Source of the DNA: Punica granatum
Taxonomy: Eukaryota; Streptophyta; Magnoliopsida; Myrtales; Lythraceae
Assembly (NCBI RefSeq): GCF_007655135.1
Contig: NC_045128.1
Coordinates: 13,718,230-13,782,229 of the forward strand
Reading direction: 5' to 3'
DNA length: 64,000 nt
In this document: positions 13,230 to 25,121 of the stretch, piece by piece
How the letters are laid out: each line of letters opens with the position of its first letter
Position numbering within the stretch: position 1 is the stretch's first letter
Program-made: the position numbers and the translations under genes
Notes under the pieces: model-generated
Databases searched by the model: none
Told to the model about the DNA's origin: nothing
Seen by the model: the letters and a program-made list of their open reading frames with translations, nothing else

Positions 13230-16200
13230 ACGATTAAACTGAGTAGAGTCAGCCGTTCCAAACCGCCCGAGTCCCCATCAGAGCCCTCTCTCTCCAAGCC
13301 CATCGCTGCTCCATCTTGCTTTTCGCCTACTTCCCTGGCCTGCCACTTCACCTTCAGCACTCGCGAGGGTCCACACCACCTTCTTCGCCACCGGCTTCAC
13401 CACCAGCATGCTCTTCCGCTTGCTCCAAGACGTGCAGCTACACCGAAGTGCCGGTGTGAATTGCTTCTTCCTACCAAGCCCGGCGACCCCATTCAACCAG
13501 TTCATGGCTTTTCGTCGATCGCTGTCGCGTCTGTTTTTTTATCGTGACTGTAATAATGCTTCATACACATGGAGCGCCCACTCTCCTTTCCGCTCTATTC
13601 CCGGTTTACTGACCGAAATTGTTTTCTGTTTCCATGTACTGTGGGCAGGCTGAACGCCTGTTATAGTCTTCCTCTGCTCCATGGAGCAACCTGAATTGTT
13701 TGCAGACGTTCAACTGTCTTATGGCCTTCAGGTGACATCTTGTTCTCCATTTTTATACCGTCATTTTGGTTTGTTAGTCAACGCCATTGTCTCTGATTTT
13801 CTATTGATACTTGATCTATTTTAGGACCTTGAAGTGTAACTTTGCTCTTCTTTCAAAGTATTGCTTGCATTCATGAAATTAACGTTGTAAACAGAGCCCT
13901 GAGTTCTCTGCCCTCCACATGTTTCGCATAATGTTCTCTTGATTGTTGTACTTAAATTATGACTACGTCCCTTTTCAATAAAGGAATTTCTTACAAGACC
14001 TTTTGACACAATATACTTTGGATATGTTCACGGATCATGATTCTGTCCATACTAATGTGTATTTAGTTATTTCTGTCCCCAAGTGATTTCTTTTTGGCAA
14101 CGAAATAAACAGAGGCATTATAGAAGTGCTTAACTTTTGAGCCGTATTATAATATTCTGTGCTCAATTTGGTGACCACTATATTTGTACAAACATTATTT
14201 GCTGATGATAGCCTCGTGACAGATAGCCTGAGCATTAAAGTATGGAAATTATTGGATCTTTCCAGCCTTAAAAGATTATCAGAATTGCATTCATTTAACA
14301 CAAAATTTTGGTCACATTTCATATTCTCCGATAGTGCATATAAAGAACTTTCCTTCATGGCCTTTTTCCTGGTAGAGGTAGTCCATGATCCTCACTTGGG
14401 TTTGTTATTGACGGATTGTTTGATGAAGTTAACTTGTAGATAAATGGTTTTCCATATGCTTTTCATTGGCTTTGTCCTTTCAGAAAGGGAGGGCGTGAGT
14501 GTGGGTGCCTCCCAGTTTTCGCAGGGGCAGGTTGTGATCTTGCTGGGTTATAACCTGTCATTTTATTACTAAGGGTTCTCCTCTGTTGTGGTTAAATATT
14601 GAGAACCGGGTCCCTTTTGTAGGTTATGAAAAAGTCTGTGGCCATTATCTATGCTGTTGCGTGCATGCTATTCTACATAAAATGGCTCAAGTAAAATACG
14701 TCTCCAGCCATGTTCTGTGCTATTCTACATGCAACCATGGTAATTTTGAGATCATGCTCTGGTACTTTCTGGGTTAAAGTATTATATGTAAAGCTTGGTA
14801 CTTGCAGTGTGTACAAGAATAATGTCAAGCGGAGTGAGCCTCCTGAGGGGTTTTGTAAAAGGAAAGCTACAATAATAGTAGAGAGCCCTAACGGATTGAG
14901 CCTCTGGTTGCTCAAAGCTATTTGATATGGAATAAAAAAGTGGTCCATTTTTCAAGCTTCTTTAACGATAATTTTGGCTTTCTATAAATGGGGCATTCAA
15001 GTATCTTATATAGCTTAAATTCGCTCTATCTCAGTGCTTGATCTTTTCTGCAGCTAAATCCAAAAGTACAAGTTTGATTTTCTTCTTTACCTATTAGCGT
15101 AAGTTGCTTTTGCTTGTTAGGGAGTCCAAGTAACGCGACTTACAGTTTTCAACTTCTGTTGGACAAAACCATGGGTTTAAGACACTCGCTAATTTTTCAC
15201 ATCCATAGTCAATAGTTTTCTCTTTTGCTTTATGTGCTTGCTATTATTTCGTGAACTGCTATGCCATTACTTACCCTTGCTTTTTGCTAAAGAAACTACT
15301 ACTACCACAACCATGTAACGATGATATAAGGTTAAGGAAATCACTGATCTTACAGTTGATTTATTCATTGGTTTTGCCTAGGCCTCATTGCTTTTTCATG
15401 GTTCGTTGGTGTTCGGTCATACCATATTATCTTTCACTTTCACGCCATTTGATTGATCATACCATATTATCTTTCACTTTTGCATAGGCCTCATTGCTTT
15501 TTTTAGTATGACTCCATGAGTGGAATTCGGGATGGTTTAAAGCTTATCTCCAATTTGGATTTTTTTTTTTGGGTATCGGTCTTATCCAACCATTGAGGAT
15601 GGGTCCGATGATGGCCCTTTGATCCCAGCAATACAATGTTTTACACTAGGTATGCTGATTATACAATATAAATTAAAAAAACTGCTCCAAAGTGTGATAT
15701 GTTGATAAGAGATTTTTAACTTTTAGTTCGTGGAGCTGCTTATAAATTGGTTATTATCCTAAATAGTTTTGGTTAGTTCTCTTTTTACCTAATTAATTGA
15801 ACCTGATCTTTTTTATAAGGCAGAAAGAAATATAATGACATCAGCTTTGTTGCCTTTTTTCATGGCCTATGTTCAATACTTTTGTTGTTGTTGGTCAGCT
15901 TATAAAAAATGGTTGTGGCTTTTATGTTTCAATGGAGATTGTTCATTATTTTTATGGATGTATTGGCTTAAAAATGAACTATTATTCTTGGCCTTTAGCT
16001 CTAGATACAATAATATAAATGAGACTGTGATGTAAAAAGTAGAGAATTAATTCATACGTGAGGCAGCAATACCAATTTTGGAAGGTTATGAAACAGCTTG
16101 AATAATTTATGTAGGGGGGGGGGGGGATTGGGGGAGAGGCCATGACCTGTTTCTTCCAACCTTTTTTGGGATTACAAGAAGAGAGGATCATAAACGAAGT

Positions 16201-16480
16201 CTTTGAATTGCACCGGCAGAGCAAGATATAACAATGTTAAGTTTAGGACTCATTTTTTTTTTGTTGTAATTTTAATTTTTACCGTATTACCTGGATCCAT
16301 CATAATAAGCCGAATAAAGAAACATTCCTTTAAGTAAAGGAAAAAAAAAATGTTTTTATATTTTGTCCCATCATTCGTTGTAGATTTCATACTGATTATA
16401 AAACAAGCAAAAGTAAGGCATGTTTAAAGGCACGTGCCCTAGTATATTTAAAATATGAGAAGATACAAAATAAAAACATA
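13230..16480 (+). other. Unassigned region with exon-like segments
   Basis: 13260-13510 is GC-rich and coding-like in composition but matches nothing I recognise. A short open piece beginning ATGGAGCAACC at 13681 ends at a good donor (TTCAG|GTGACA) near 13731. A later open piece follows a TTGCAG acceptor at about 14806 and stays open to about 14925. Intron-like TG/TTT-rich sequence fills the gaps to about 15500, and TTCTGCAG acceptors recur (about 15052). This could be a decayed multi-exon gene or a long non-coding RNA. I could not join a sensible protein. Confidence 0.3.
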
Positions 16481-16495
16481 TATAATAGACTGACC

Positions 16496-16590
16496 GATGA
16501 TTTTTCTCATTTTGTAGAGAAAAATCGATCGACTGATGATTTTTGTCATTTCCTAGAGATAAATCGATCGTCTGATGATTTTTGTTGACA
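16496..16590. repeat. 39-bp tandem repeat, about 2.5 copies
   Basis: GATGATTTTT starts at 16496, 16535 and 16574, a constant 39-base period. Each complete unit also contains AAATCGATCG. Copies differ at a few bases. The repeat is open on the minus strand but shows no protein family. Confidence 0.75.
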
Positions 16591-17364
16591 TATTGAGCAT
16601 AGTAAAATGTAATATTGTCAATTTTCTTGAGATATCTATTATGCAATACATATGTGCATACATATGAAATTTTGTGTAACTAAACGAACAGGCCGCGCAT
16701 GTATGCCCAGCCAAGAGGAACTATAGAAACAAAATCATGAAGAATGACTCCCGCTCTGAAGTTAGATCGATTTGTAGTGCAATGTTGCTGCAATTGTTGA
16801 CTCCCACACATTCGAGCAATACAGTCAACATCTAGCTTTGGTCGTTTACAAAATCAAATTTCACTTAACTTTACTTTACTCTACTTTTCTCTCAATTCAA
16901 TAACACAACCACTACTTTTCTATATTTTTTTCAAATTCTCTCTCATATTTTTTATTATATATTATTTAAATTAATTTTTAACACCAAATTTTCTCAACTA
17001 TTCAATATTGTTTTCCTCAATTTAACAACGCAATCATTACTTTTTAAATTTTTTCTTTAAATTCTCTCACATACTTTTTCCAACTACTTTTTATCTTAAT
17101 TTTATCAAATCAAACTAAATCAAATTAAATCAAACTTAACTTCGTTACCAAACGTAATGTAAATATTTCTTTTGAAAGATATATTAGCTCATGAATCACA
17201 GTGTTACTAAATGTGACAATTTGCCGTGTTTATTATAAATTAGTGTTATCGTCTTATGAGAGCAGGTCCTTTTGGTTTATAGAATTAAGGTGGCAATAGA
17301 ATATTACGCCACTTGTCATATTTCTATTAATTATCACATAAAAAAGATTACAAGAAAAGAGAGT

Positions 17365-17741
17365 AAACTAACAATTTGTCTATTGAGAGATTGATACTAC
17401 ATCAAATCTGACCTCGATAAATTTTTTATATCAAATTGGACTTTGATAGATTAAGTGTAGATCAAATGACCCATTTCGTTTACCTGTCCTTCAATAGTGG
17501 ACGAAAATATCTTATGTGACATTATTTTTTTACTTTTTTTTACATCAATTTTGACATTGACTTATTAAATGTACATCATATTGCATATTCCATTAGAGGG
17601 TTCTGTTGAATTTTTAACAGCAGACGGACAAAAGAGACTATATGATTTACATTTAATAGGTCAAGATCAAAATTGATATAAAAATTTTTTGAGGCGAGAT
17701 TTAATGTAATATTGATCACTTGAGGGGCAAATTGTTAGTTT
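17365..17741. mobile_element. Foldback MITE, 377 bp, AGT target duplication
   Basis: Starts AAACTAACAATTTG and ends CAAATTGTTAGTTT. The arms pair imperfectly over about 150 bases each. The three bases AGT flank both sides (17362-17364 and 17742-17744), suggesting a 3-bp target duplication. No coding capacity. Confidence 0.6.
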
Positions 17742-17982
17742 AGTCCAAGAAAAAAATTCCTCTATTATCAGTGGTGCATTCTTGCATATGAGACTAATAA
17801 TCGTCCTTTTGCAACAATTATATTAATTACAGGCATCAAAATGTAATCTATGTTGATAATTGATTCATTTATTACATCGGTCAAAATAAATCAGCTCTCA
17901 TCAGACTCCTTTTGTCACTTTTTGGGGGAATTGGATGGATACATATACATATATATATATATATACATATATGTATCCGTAT

Positions 17983-18202
17983 AAGTATTTGTATTTGTAT
18001 TTTTGTACTCGTATATAACGTCAGCACAACCGAACGAACCAGGGGTCAACATTGGGACACGTGTGCCGACAGCCGCATCATCTCCTATATATAAGTATCT
18101 GTATCTGTATTTTTGTACTCGTGTATAAAGTCAGCACAACCGAACGAACCAGGGGCCAACATTGGGACACGTGGGCCGAGAGCCGCATGATCTCGGTCGT
18201 CC
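17983..18202. repeat. 110-bp tandem duplication carrying a G-box in each copy
   Basis: The block starting AAGTATTTGTATTTG at 17983 is repeated from 18093 with ~90% identity by eye. Both copies contain GTCAGCACAACCGAACG and a perfect CACGTG (18058-18063 and 18168-18173). The first copy is preceded by a TA/CA microsatellite (about 17940-17975). It lies about 1.5 kb upstream of the HSF gene, so a regulatory role is possible but unproven. Confidence 0.8.
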
Positions 18203-19539
18203 ATTACAGAGCAGGAGCAGATCGCAACCGCTACCAAGGGGGGAGCAATATTTCCGTGAGATGCGGCGTTTGTACCCGAGAATAAATAATTTTCAATTAG
18301 AATCGGTGTGATTACTGACAGAAGATTATATTCAACGTTTAAGTCTGCATGAAAGCAAAATATTCCCTCACGTAGAGCGCCAAATCGAAGAACAATTACA
18401 CTCATTGTGTTTCAACTAATTACTATTCATGTCATGTTAAGGGATGGCAGTACCCGCCATCCACATCCGCCCATAATCCCACCATTTTTTAGGCCACAAA
18501 ACTGCACCAAATTGTTACGGTTCATAATTTTTTTTTTTCAAAATTGCATGATGCGATGTGAATAAGTTTCTAATGAAAAAATTGGGGGTGAAAACTGCAT
18601 TGCATTCTTTGTCATACGTATATTTCGAGCTCATTTTATCCGGCATCATTTTGAAGGCCACTTTTGCTTAGCCGATTACCAAAAATATTGGAGAGTATAA
18701 TGGTTACCTTAGGATAACTTTTATTAATAGGTCTTCATTCAAAACCACGGCGGATATTGTGAGGATATGGTGCATTGTGTTAGACTGCCGTGTGGTTATG
18801 GTGCTCATATTACCTGCCCAAATTTAGTCCGCTGCCATACTAGGCATGGTATGTTATGGTATGGCAAAGACAAGTAATGATTAGTTTTATTCCCTTGATT
18901 TATCAATCATAATAGATCTCCCTAAAGCATCAGATGTGAAAAATAGAATTGATGGAAAGATCACACGAGATGAGTGAAATCACACATTAAGTTTAAGCCT
19001 CGTAATAGAGACCAAACTCACTGTAAATAAACAACAAAAATAAAAATCGATAAATTACATTTCAATTATACAAGTATATCCTAACTAGAGTTTTTTTTTT
19101 TCCGATTACAGTGAAGGCTCATAGGCCTAGCCCAATAAAATAAAAATGCTGAATATCTAATAAGGGACACGGGTAGTTCCACATGAGTATCGAACTCAGA
19201 ACCACTTGATAACTATAATTATGATCTTTCATCTGATAATTATTCTTCCAACTTGTATATAATAGCTCTTTATAACCCACCTCTCCATAACCCTCCCTAA
19301 CCCGCGATCCAAACAAGTTAATAATATTTACACATTTTTACCGTAGTATGGGCTTTCCTTGGGTCTTGCTCAAAAAGAAAAGAACAATGATGGATGAAGA
19401 AAGAAGAGTTAAGATGACGAGATGACTAAGCAAAATGGATCATTTCGGAAATAACGTTAAACTGAGGGACTTGGAGAGCAAAATGAAGATGAGGAGGCAG
19501 AGGATTACTCCAAATGGCAAAATCTCGGGAATGCGGAAA
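18203..19539. other. Intergenic DNA upstream of the HSF gene
   Basis: No coding region recognised. Short ORFs on both strands lack any family signature. The TATA box and ABRE that define the proximal promoter of the HSF gene begin at 19540. Confidence 0.4.
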
Positions 19540-19569
19540 ACGTGGCGGTCCCTTTACATTTCTATAAAT
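19540..19569 (+). promoter_or_regulatory. ABRE-like element and TATA box of the HSF gene
   Basis: ACGTGGC (19540-19546) fits the ABRE consensus ACGTGKC bound by ABA-responsive bZIP factors. TATAAAT (19563-19569) lies about 160 bases before the ATG, leaving a leader of about 130 bases if transcription starts ~30 bases downstream. The leader contains a CTGGT microsatellite (about 19645-19667). I did not see a convincing heat shock element in this stretch. Confidence 0.5.
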
Positions 19570-19724
19570 GGAATGTAATGGGGCCGACAGCCACGGTCTC
19601 TCTCTCACCTCTGCCCTGCTCTGTTTCTATGTGAAGCTGAAGCTCTGGTCTGGTCTGGTCTGGTCTGTTCTATTCAAGCAAGAAGAAGAATAAATCCTCG
19701 AACCCCATCTCTCCATCATCAAGC

Positions 19725-21226
19725 ATGGGGCCGGAGGCGACGGAGTCGGACTTTGTCAGCGGAGCTCTGGTTCGACGAATTGAGCTACCGCTGAAAGCGA
19801 AGGAACAAACTTCCCCTTTGGATCAAGAATTTGATGGTGACAATCGCCCCGCCAACACCAAGCCAACAGTTGTCATCAAGATAGAAGAAGAAGAAGACGA
19901 AGGCGAAGGCGAAGGCGAAGGCGAAGGCGATGACCATGGAGAGGATCCCGGCTTTAACGATTTTACAGTCACGAGCATGGCTGACTGCAGCAGTGGCGGC
20001 AGCAGTGGCAGGGCTGCCTCGTCGTCATCTTCGGCAGCGGAGGCTTTGCCGAGGCCGATGGAGGGGCTGCACGAGGTGGGGCTGCCGCCCTTCCTGAAGA
20101 AGACATACGAGATGGTGGAGGACCCGGCGAGCGACGCGGTTGTATCGTGGAGTAGGAACGGGAAGAGCTTCGTCGTGTGGGACCAGCACGAGTTCTCCAA
20201 GGACCTTCTGCCTAAGTACTTCAAGCACAACAACTTCTCTAGCTTCATTAGACAGCTCAACACCTACGTGAGAGTCTATGCCTTTATTTTGAATCAGTTA
20301 TTACTTTACGTGCTTGATTTGATCTGATCAGATAACAGAAAATTTTCGCGAATATACGATGATGTGATTGCAATATCTCGTAATTTTTCTAGGGCTTTAG
20401 GAAGATTGATTCGGACAGGTGGGACTTTGCGCACGAGTTCTTCCAAAGAGGGAAGAAGCCGCTGCTCAATAACATAAGAAGGAGGGCTCGGGCGAGCCAG
20501 AGTCATCCTCGACGAGCGGGAATGTCGTTGACCATATCGGAAAACAAGAGGACGGTGGATGTGGAAGCACAAGCCGAGATTATGAAGAAAGACGGCGATG
20601 AGCTGAGGCTCGAAATTTTCAAACTCAGACAGGAGCAAGAAATCTCTCAGAATGAGATCAGTGCAATTGAAGAGAGGATACGGCGAGCAGAAAACCGGCA
20701 CCAGCACATGTTCCTCTTCCTCGCAAAGGCGGTCAGGAACCCGAATTTCGTTCAGCAGCTGATCCAGAAAAAGAGAAGTTCAGACCCAGAGATGAGACAG
20801 CTCAAAATGGCCGGTGGGCACAGCAAGAAAAGGCCAAGGCTGCAGATGCCTATCGATCCCGAGGCGGCCGAGTTCTTGATAGAGGTGATGAAGCCCAACC
20901 TCAGTGATGATAATCAGGAAAGCGGTGGATTTCCAGCTTCAGGTGATGGAGAAGTAACTGGGTGTGAGTTGGGTCAGGAACCTAGGAATGGTGAGATTAC
21001 GCCATCGGAGCCAGATTGTGTCTTCTCAGACATGTCCGAGGTCTACCAAGTCGTGTCCGATAATTTGCTTGGCGATATTGGGAATGTGGAGAATGAGGAG
21101 ATTGCCGAGGCATTGAAGGACTCAAATCTATACCTGGAATTCGAGGGTCTTATCAGGAAGTCGCGAGATTGGGAAGGATACGAAGCCGAATTCCTAGAGC
21201 CGGCTGCTGTAGGAGCAATGCCTTGA
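19725..21226 (+). CDS. Class A heat stress transcription factor (HsfA2/A9-like), 458 aa
   Basis: Two exons, 19725-20267 and 20393-21226, joined at the conserved intron inside the DNA-binding domain (after ...RQLNTY, resuming [10 protein letters not shown]). The DNA-binding domain covers about residues 119-214. An oligomerisation region of HR-A/B type follows at about 235-300 with the class A insertion, and KKRPR at 326-330 looks like a nuclear signal. Acidic aromatic patches near the C-terminus (about 415-450, e.g. [11 protein letters not shown]) resemble AHA activation motifs. It should bind heat shock elements as a trimer in the nucleus. The N-terminal extension of ~118 residues is unusually long and contains an acidic Glu-Gly repeat. 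The core wording ([20 protein letters not shown]) leaves A2, A6 and A9 subgroups open. The ABRE in the promoter is compatible with a seed/ABA-regulated A9 type, which is inference. Confidence 0.93.
19883..19929 (+). repeat. GAA/GAAGGC microsatellite inside the HSF coding sequence
   Basis: A short run of GAA units passes into five GAAGGC units. They encode the acidic stretch of Glu then Glu-Gly pairs at about residues 54-70. Such hexamer runs can vary in length without breaking the frame. Confidence 0.85.
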
Positions 21227-21594
21227 TTGATCAGATAACTTTAAATTTCAATGGGTTAATTTCCTGTAAAATATCGGATATGCCCTGTGAAATCTTATCT
21301 AAACATTATAGACGACGACGTGTTAATACATATGTTGGTTAACCTTTTTTCCCACTTCATTAAACCATTGGTTTATACGGTTTATTCAGCGACCGACTAT
21401 CGATTTCATTGTTGCGATGAACGAGCTTGACCTTTATCTCTCGAAGTGGGAACTTTCGGATGTTCATAGCGTCTCGAAATGCTTTGTAGCCTTTCGTTCT
21501 TTAACAGATAATGGGAATTGGCATGCTAGTTGTAGAACGTGTATATTTTTCTTTTTCTCTTTCCCAGTCAGATATAACAGGCATCACTTTATTT
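21227..21594 (+). other. 3' flank of the HSF gene
   Basis: Contains the presumed 3' UTR after TGA at 21224-21226. No further gene. It ends at the target duplication of the hAT element. Confidence 0.4.
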
Positions 21595-22150
21595 CAGTGT
21601 TATCAGAACCGGACCGGATGATGAACCGGAAAGGGTACGGGGTCATGGGTTTATGGGTCCAACCGGGGGTTCGATGGGTCGGACCGCTCGTTTATTTAAA
21701 ATAAAATAAATATTCATATTATTAAAAAAATTATGATAATTAAGATAAAAGTATGATGATTTTAAAGAAATATAACAATAGTATAAGAAAGTATCTATAT
21801 TTAATATTTCTTACTTCAAAATAAATATTTTATTTTAATAAGTACTTAAAAGTAGAATTAAAAGAACAAAAAAGTGGTGGTGGTTTGGTTGGTAGTATGC
21901 TAATATGAAAAGCAAGAGGTCATGAGTTCAAATCCTTACACAACCAACCAATTTTTACATTAAATAGGAAACCCATAAAAACCCATAGAACCGGCCGGTT
22001 TAATGAAATTTTACTTAAAACCGGCCGGTTCAATGGGTCCGGCGGTTCAAAGCTGCCATTTCGGTTTTTAGGCGAACCGGACCGGACTTGGTGCCGGTTC
22101 CCGGTCCGACCGGTCGAACCGGCCGGTCCGGTCCGGTTCTGATAACAATG
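21595..22150. mobile_element. hAT-type MITE with perfect 8-bp target duplication
   Basis: Begins CAGTGTTATCAGAACCGG and ends CCGGTTCTGATAACAATG, so the terminal inverted repeats match except one base near the tip. CTTTATTT is present immediately outside both ends (21587-21594 and 22151-22158). An 8-bp duplication and CA-starting ends are hallmarks of the hAT superfamily. The subterminal regions are dense in ACCGG/CCGGT palindromes on both sides. The AT-rich middle holds a tRNA-like segment. No transposase is encoded. Confidence 0.85.
21880..21940 (+). other. tRNA-like RNA polymerase III promoter segment inside the hAT MITE
   Basis: TTGGTTGGTAGTATGC (about 21885-21900) resembles a pol III A box region, and GAGTTCAAATCC (about 21924-21935) resembles a B box (GGTTCRANNCC). 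Spacing is ~30 bases, as in tRNA genes and SINEs. The remainder does not fold as a proper tRNA by eye. Confidence 0.5.
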
Positions 22151-22770
22151 CTTTATTTAAGAGAAAAAAATCCTTTTGTTTTTATAAATTTAATATTCAA
22201 TCAATTTTAATCCTATAATATATAAAATTATCGAATCAGTCATATATGATTGTTCCATAAGATAATTTCAGTCTTATAAGTTTTGAAAAAGATATTTTTA
22301 ACCTTATAAATTTTTTAAAAGAAAAATACTTTTGGTCCTATAATTACGAAATTAATCAAATTTACATTACAAAGTAATTTGCCACTTTTAGAACTTCAAC
22401 GATCAAAATTGACCCAAGGATAAATTTATTGGACAAAAAAAGTAATTTTTTGCCCTTTATTTTATCTTTCGGGTTCGGTCTATATATGGTGTTTTCGGTT
22501 GACTGACAGTCTCCGGTTAGAAGTTAGCTCTAGAGGTTAAGCTTGGCCTTTCACTAACACTTATACTGGGCAGTATATATGTTTGTAATGTCCTCTAAGT
22601 ACTCTTTGTCCTCAACCATGCAAACATTAAAACATGTCAATAAATTTCACCAAAAGCAAAATGCCAATATAAACAAGGGTTAATTTCACCAACAAAAAAA
22701 AACCTACATTTTGCGTTATTTTTAAATATAGCCAAAAATGAAAGTAGATAGAAATTAAAATGTGTACTCT
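22151..22770. other. AT-rich flank, no gene seen
   Basis: Low-complexity AT-rich DNA between the hAT MITE and the SINE. No ORF with family features. Confidence 0.4.
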
Positions 22771-22925
22771 TAAAAAGAGGGTGTAGTACGTGACTCACGT
22801 CCTCGCCTGGGAATAAGATGTTTCAAGTTCGAAATTTAGTGTGACTACTTATGACCTTTTATAGATAGTAAAATTTCTATTTCACTATATTAGGCCAATG
22901 TACCTCTATTGTGACCGGAAAAAAG
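22771..22925 (+). mobile_element. tRNA-derived SINE with 12-bp target duplication
   Basis: A ~150-base unit has an A-box-like GTGTAGTACGTGACTCACG near the start, a B-box-like CAAGTTCGAAATT near 22825 and a short A-rich end (GGAAAAAAG). AATGTGTACTCT flanks it exactly on both sides (22759-22770 and 22926-22937), the mark of target-primed reverse transcription. It depends on a LINE for mobility. Exact start within the A-rich left junction is uncertain by a few bases. Confidence 0.8.
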
Positions 22926-22937
22926 AATGTGTACTCT

Positions 22938-24130
22938 CAACTTTTTCTTTTTGGTAACCAATGTGTGTTTTCTGCGAGGTTACCGCTTTCCCGTTACGTC
23001 TATTATGTTCCATCGATTTTTTCATTAAATTTTCATTAAATTTCTTTAAAACATGAAATGATTAAACGGTAGTGAAAAAAATAAAATAACGAAAAGGTAA
23101 AAACAGACATAAATAAAGGATATAGCAAGCACGTGTTAGCTGGTGGTACACAATGCAGAGAGCATAACAATTTTACTTAAATAATAGCGGCCGACTTATG
23201 GCTCCGACACCGCCGAAAATTTATCTTCGCTCTGTTCCTTAGAAAATATTACCAAATCTTAATGTGGTAGCAGAGGCGAGGGCCCTCAACAATGCCCCAA
23301 GATCCTCTTCAAGTATTTTCATTTTCTTTTTTCAATTTTTTCAATTTTGTGTTATTTATTTATTATTTATTTTTAAAAATTTTTAAAATTATTTTTCATA
23401 CCAAAAAAAGTTCCCATTTAGTTCGCGAAAATTTTCTAACTTTCTACTAAAGCGGTGCATGTGATCTTATTTTCTTTGCTAAAGCGGTGTGTGAGTTGAT
23501 GGGAATCACTTTTTTTGGTTCACTTCGGCTTGGTTTGGTTGTGCTGTTGCTAAACGAAAAGTGTTGAAACAAAACTACTGAAAAATAATTGCTTATGCTC
23601 ACAAGTAGTTTAGGCATTTGGCATGTTATTTTTTGAATCTGCTGAAAGTGACGATAGGATATAATAAGTGCTTGAGAAACTGCTTTTGCTATCGTTGATA
23701 AAAGATGAAATGGCTAATAAGTACATTAACAAAAAACAAATTTAGAATTTTGTACATAAATAACCAGCATACATCAATGAGATAATTATAATATATTACA
23801 CATGCATAATATATTTTGTGTAATTTGAATGACAATAATTCAAATAAAAAATTTTAAACTAAAAAATGTTAAATGGCACTAAATAGAATATTAATTTTTA
23901 ATATTGGACGGAAATAAGAATTATTTTTCTAATATTTATTCATCAAACTAATAGTAATAGCAGTATGAACACTAGCCATTTCATCTACTTGACTAAAAGA
24001 ACTAACATTCTAAAGTGTTATATCATCTTCATCACCAGGATCAAACTCTGCATCTTTATCGTACTTTTGAAATGGGGGTCATCTTGAAAATGAATCCGGA
24101 TATAATTATGCAAAGCCATAGTTTCACCTA
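22938..24130. other. AT-rich DNA, possible 3' flank of the Harbinger element
   Basis: No gene. TTGGTTTGGTTGTGCTGTTGC near 23530 looks like the G/T-rich terminal repeat of a PIF/Harbinger element, but I could not find a convincing partner beyond 27.8 kb, so element borders stay open. Confidence 0.3.
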
Positions 24131-24906
24131 CAATTTTCACTTCCTTATCAAACGGGTAACTTGGCATAGTTTCAAGGATGCGCCATTTTTCTTCCATAAA
24201 CCAAGGGACCTTTCAATGACACTTCTTATTGATGAATGAGCATGATTTAAAATTTCCTCAAGGCCACTAGGTTCACTTCCATGACAAAAATCAAGAAGAT
24301 GATACCTATGATTTTTGTAGGGTCCTAGGTATCCTTTCTTGTTTGGACACCCCGCGTCTACCAAGTAATATTTACCTGAAATATTCAAAACAAAAAAAAA
24401 ATTATAATAATAATTAAAATTAAAAACAGTAATAACAATAATATAATAAAATAAACTTATAAAAAAATATATGTGGTTACCTGGTGGAGGTTTTGGGAAT
24501 TTAACACGCCAGGAATTAGTAGCACCATTAAAAATGTGAGCATCATGAGCCCAACCCTCCCAATCAGCCCAAATGAATGTAGAAATCATATTAAAGTTGT
24601 ATGCCACCATTATATTTTGAGTTGGATGACCCTTCCGTCCAATATAAGGCACCTGAAGTGTTGGAGATATTGATGCCTTTACATGAGTACCGTCAATGAC
24701 GCCAATGCAACTCTAAATCAAATAATACATTAAAAGTTAATAAAAAAATTCTCTCAAACATATGTAATCCGTTAAATATCAATATGTTACCTTGAACTGA
24801 GGCCAGTATCGAGAGTCATTCTTGATCTTCAACGGAATACCTCTAAAATGTGGACCACGCTGCTCACAATATCTATAGCCATTGTAGCTATAATATTTAG
24901 GATTTA

Positions 24907-25121
24907 TTACACCATATAGCCTAATGTTGACATATATTCTTAGATCTATCCCAACGTCATTTTTTTACTTGAGGTATCCCAACGTTACTATTTTTGTTTC
25001 ACCAACTATCCCCTAGTACTAGATGGTGACATCAAATTAGCAAAGTTGTGATACCTTAGACAAAAAATCGACGTTGGGATAGATCTAAGAATATATGTCA
25101 ACATTAGGCTATATGGTGCAA
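24907..25121. mobile_element. Inverted-repeat MITE inside the Harbinger transposase
   Basis: Arms of about 50 bases: CACCATATAGCCTAATG starts near 24910 and its complement ends near 25120, with TATATTCTTAGATCTATCCC inside both arms. A ~110-base AT-rich loop separates them. The arms are almost identical, so the insertion is fairly young. No unambiguous target duplication was found. Confidence 0.75.

Noticed and set aside
19823..20263. 146-residue minus-strand ORF
   Set aside because: Antisense shadow of the HSF first exon, composed of complement of Glu/Gly and Ser codons.
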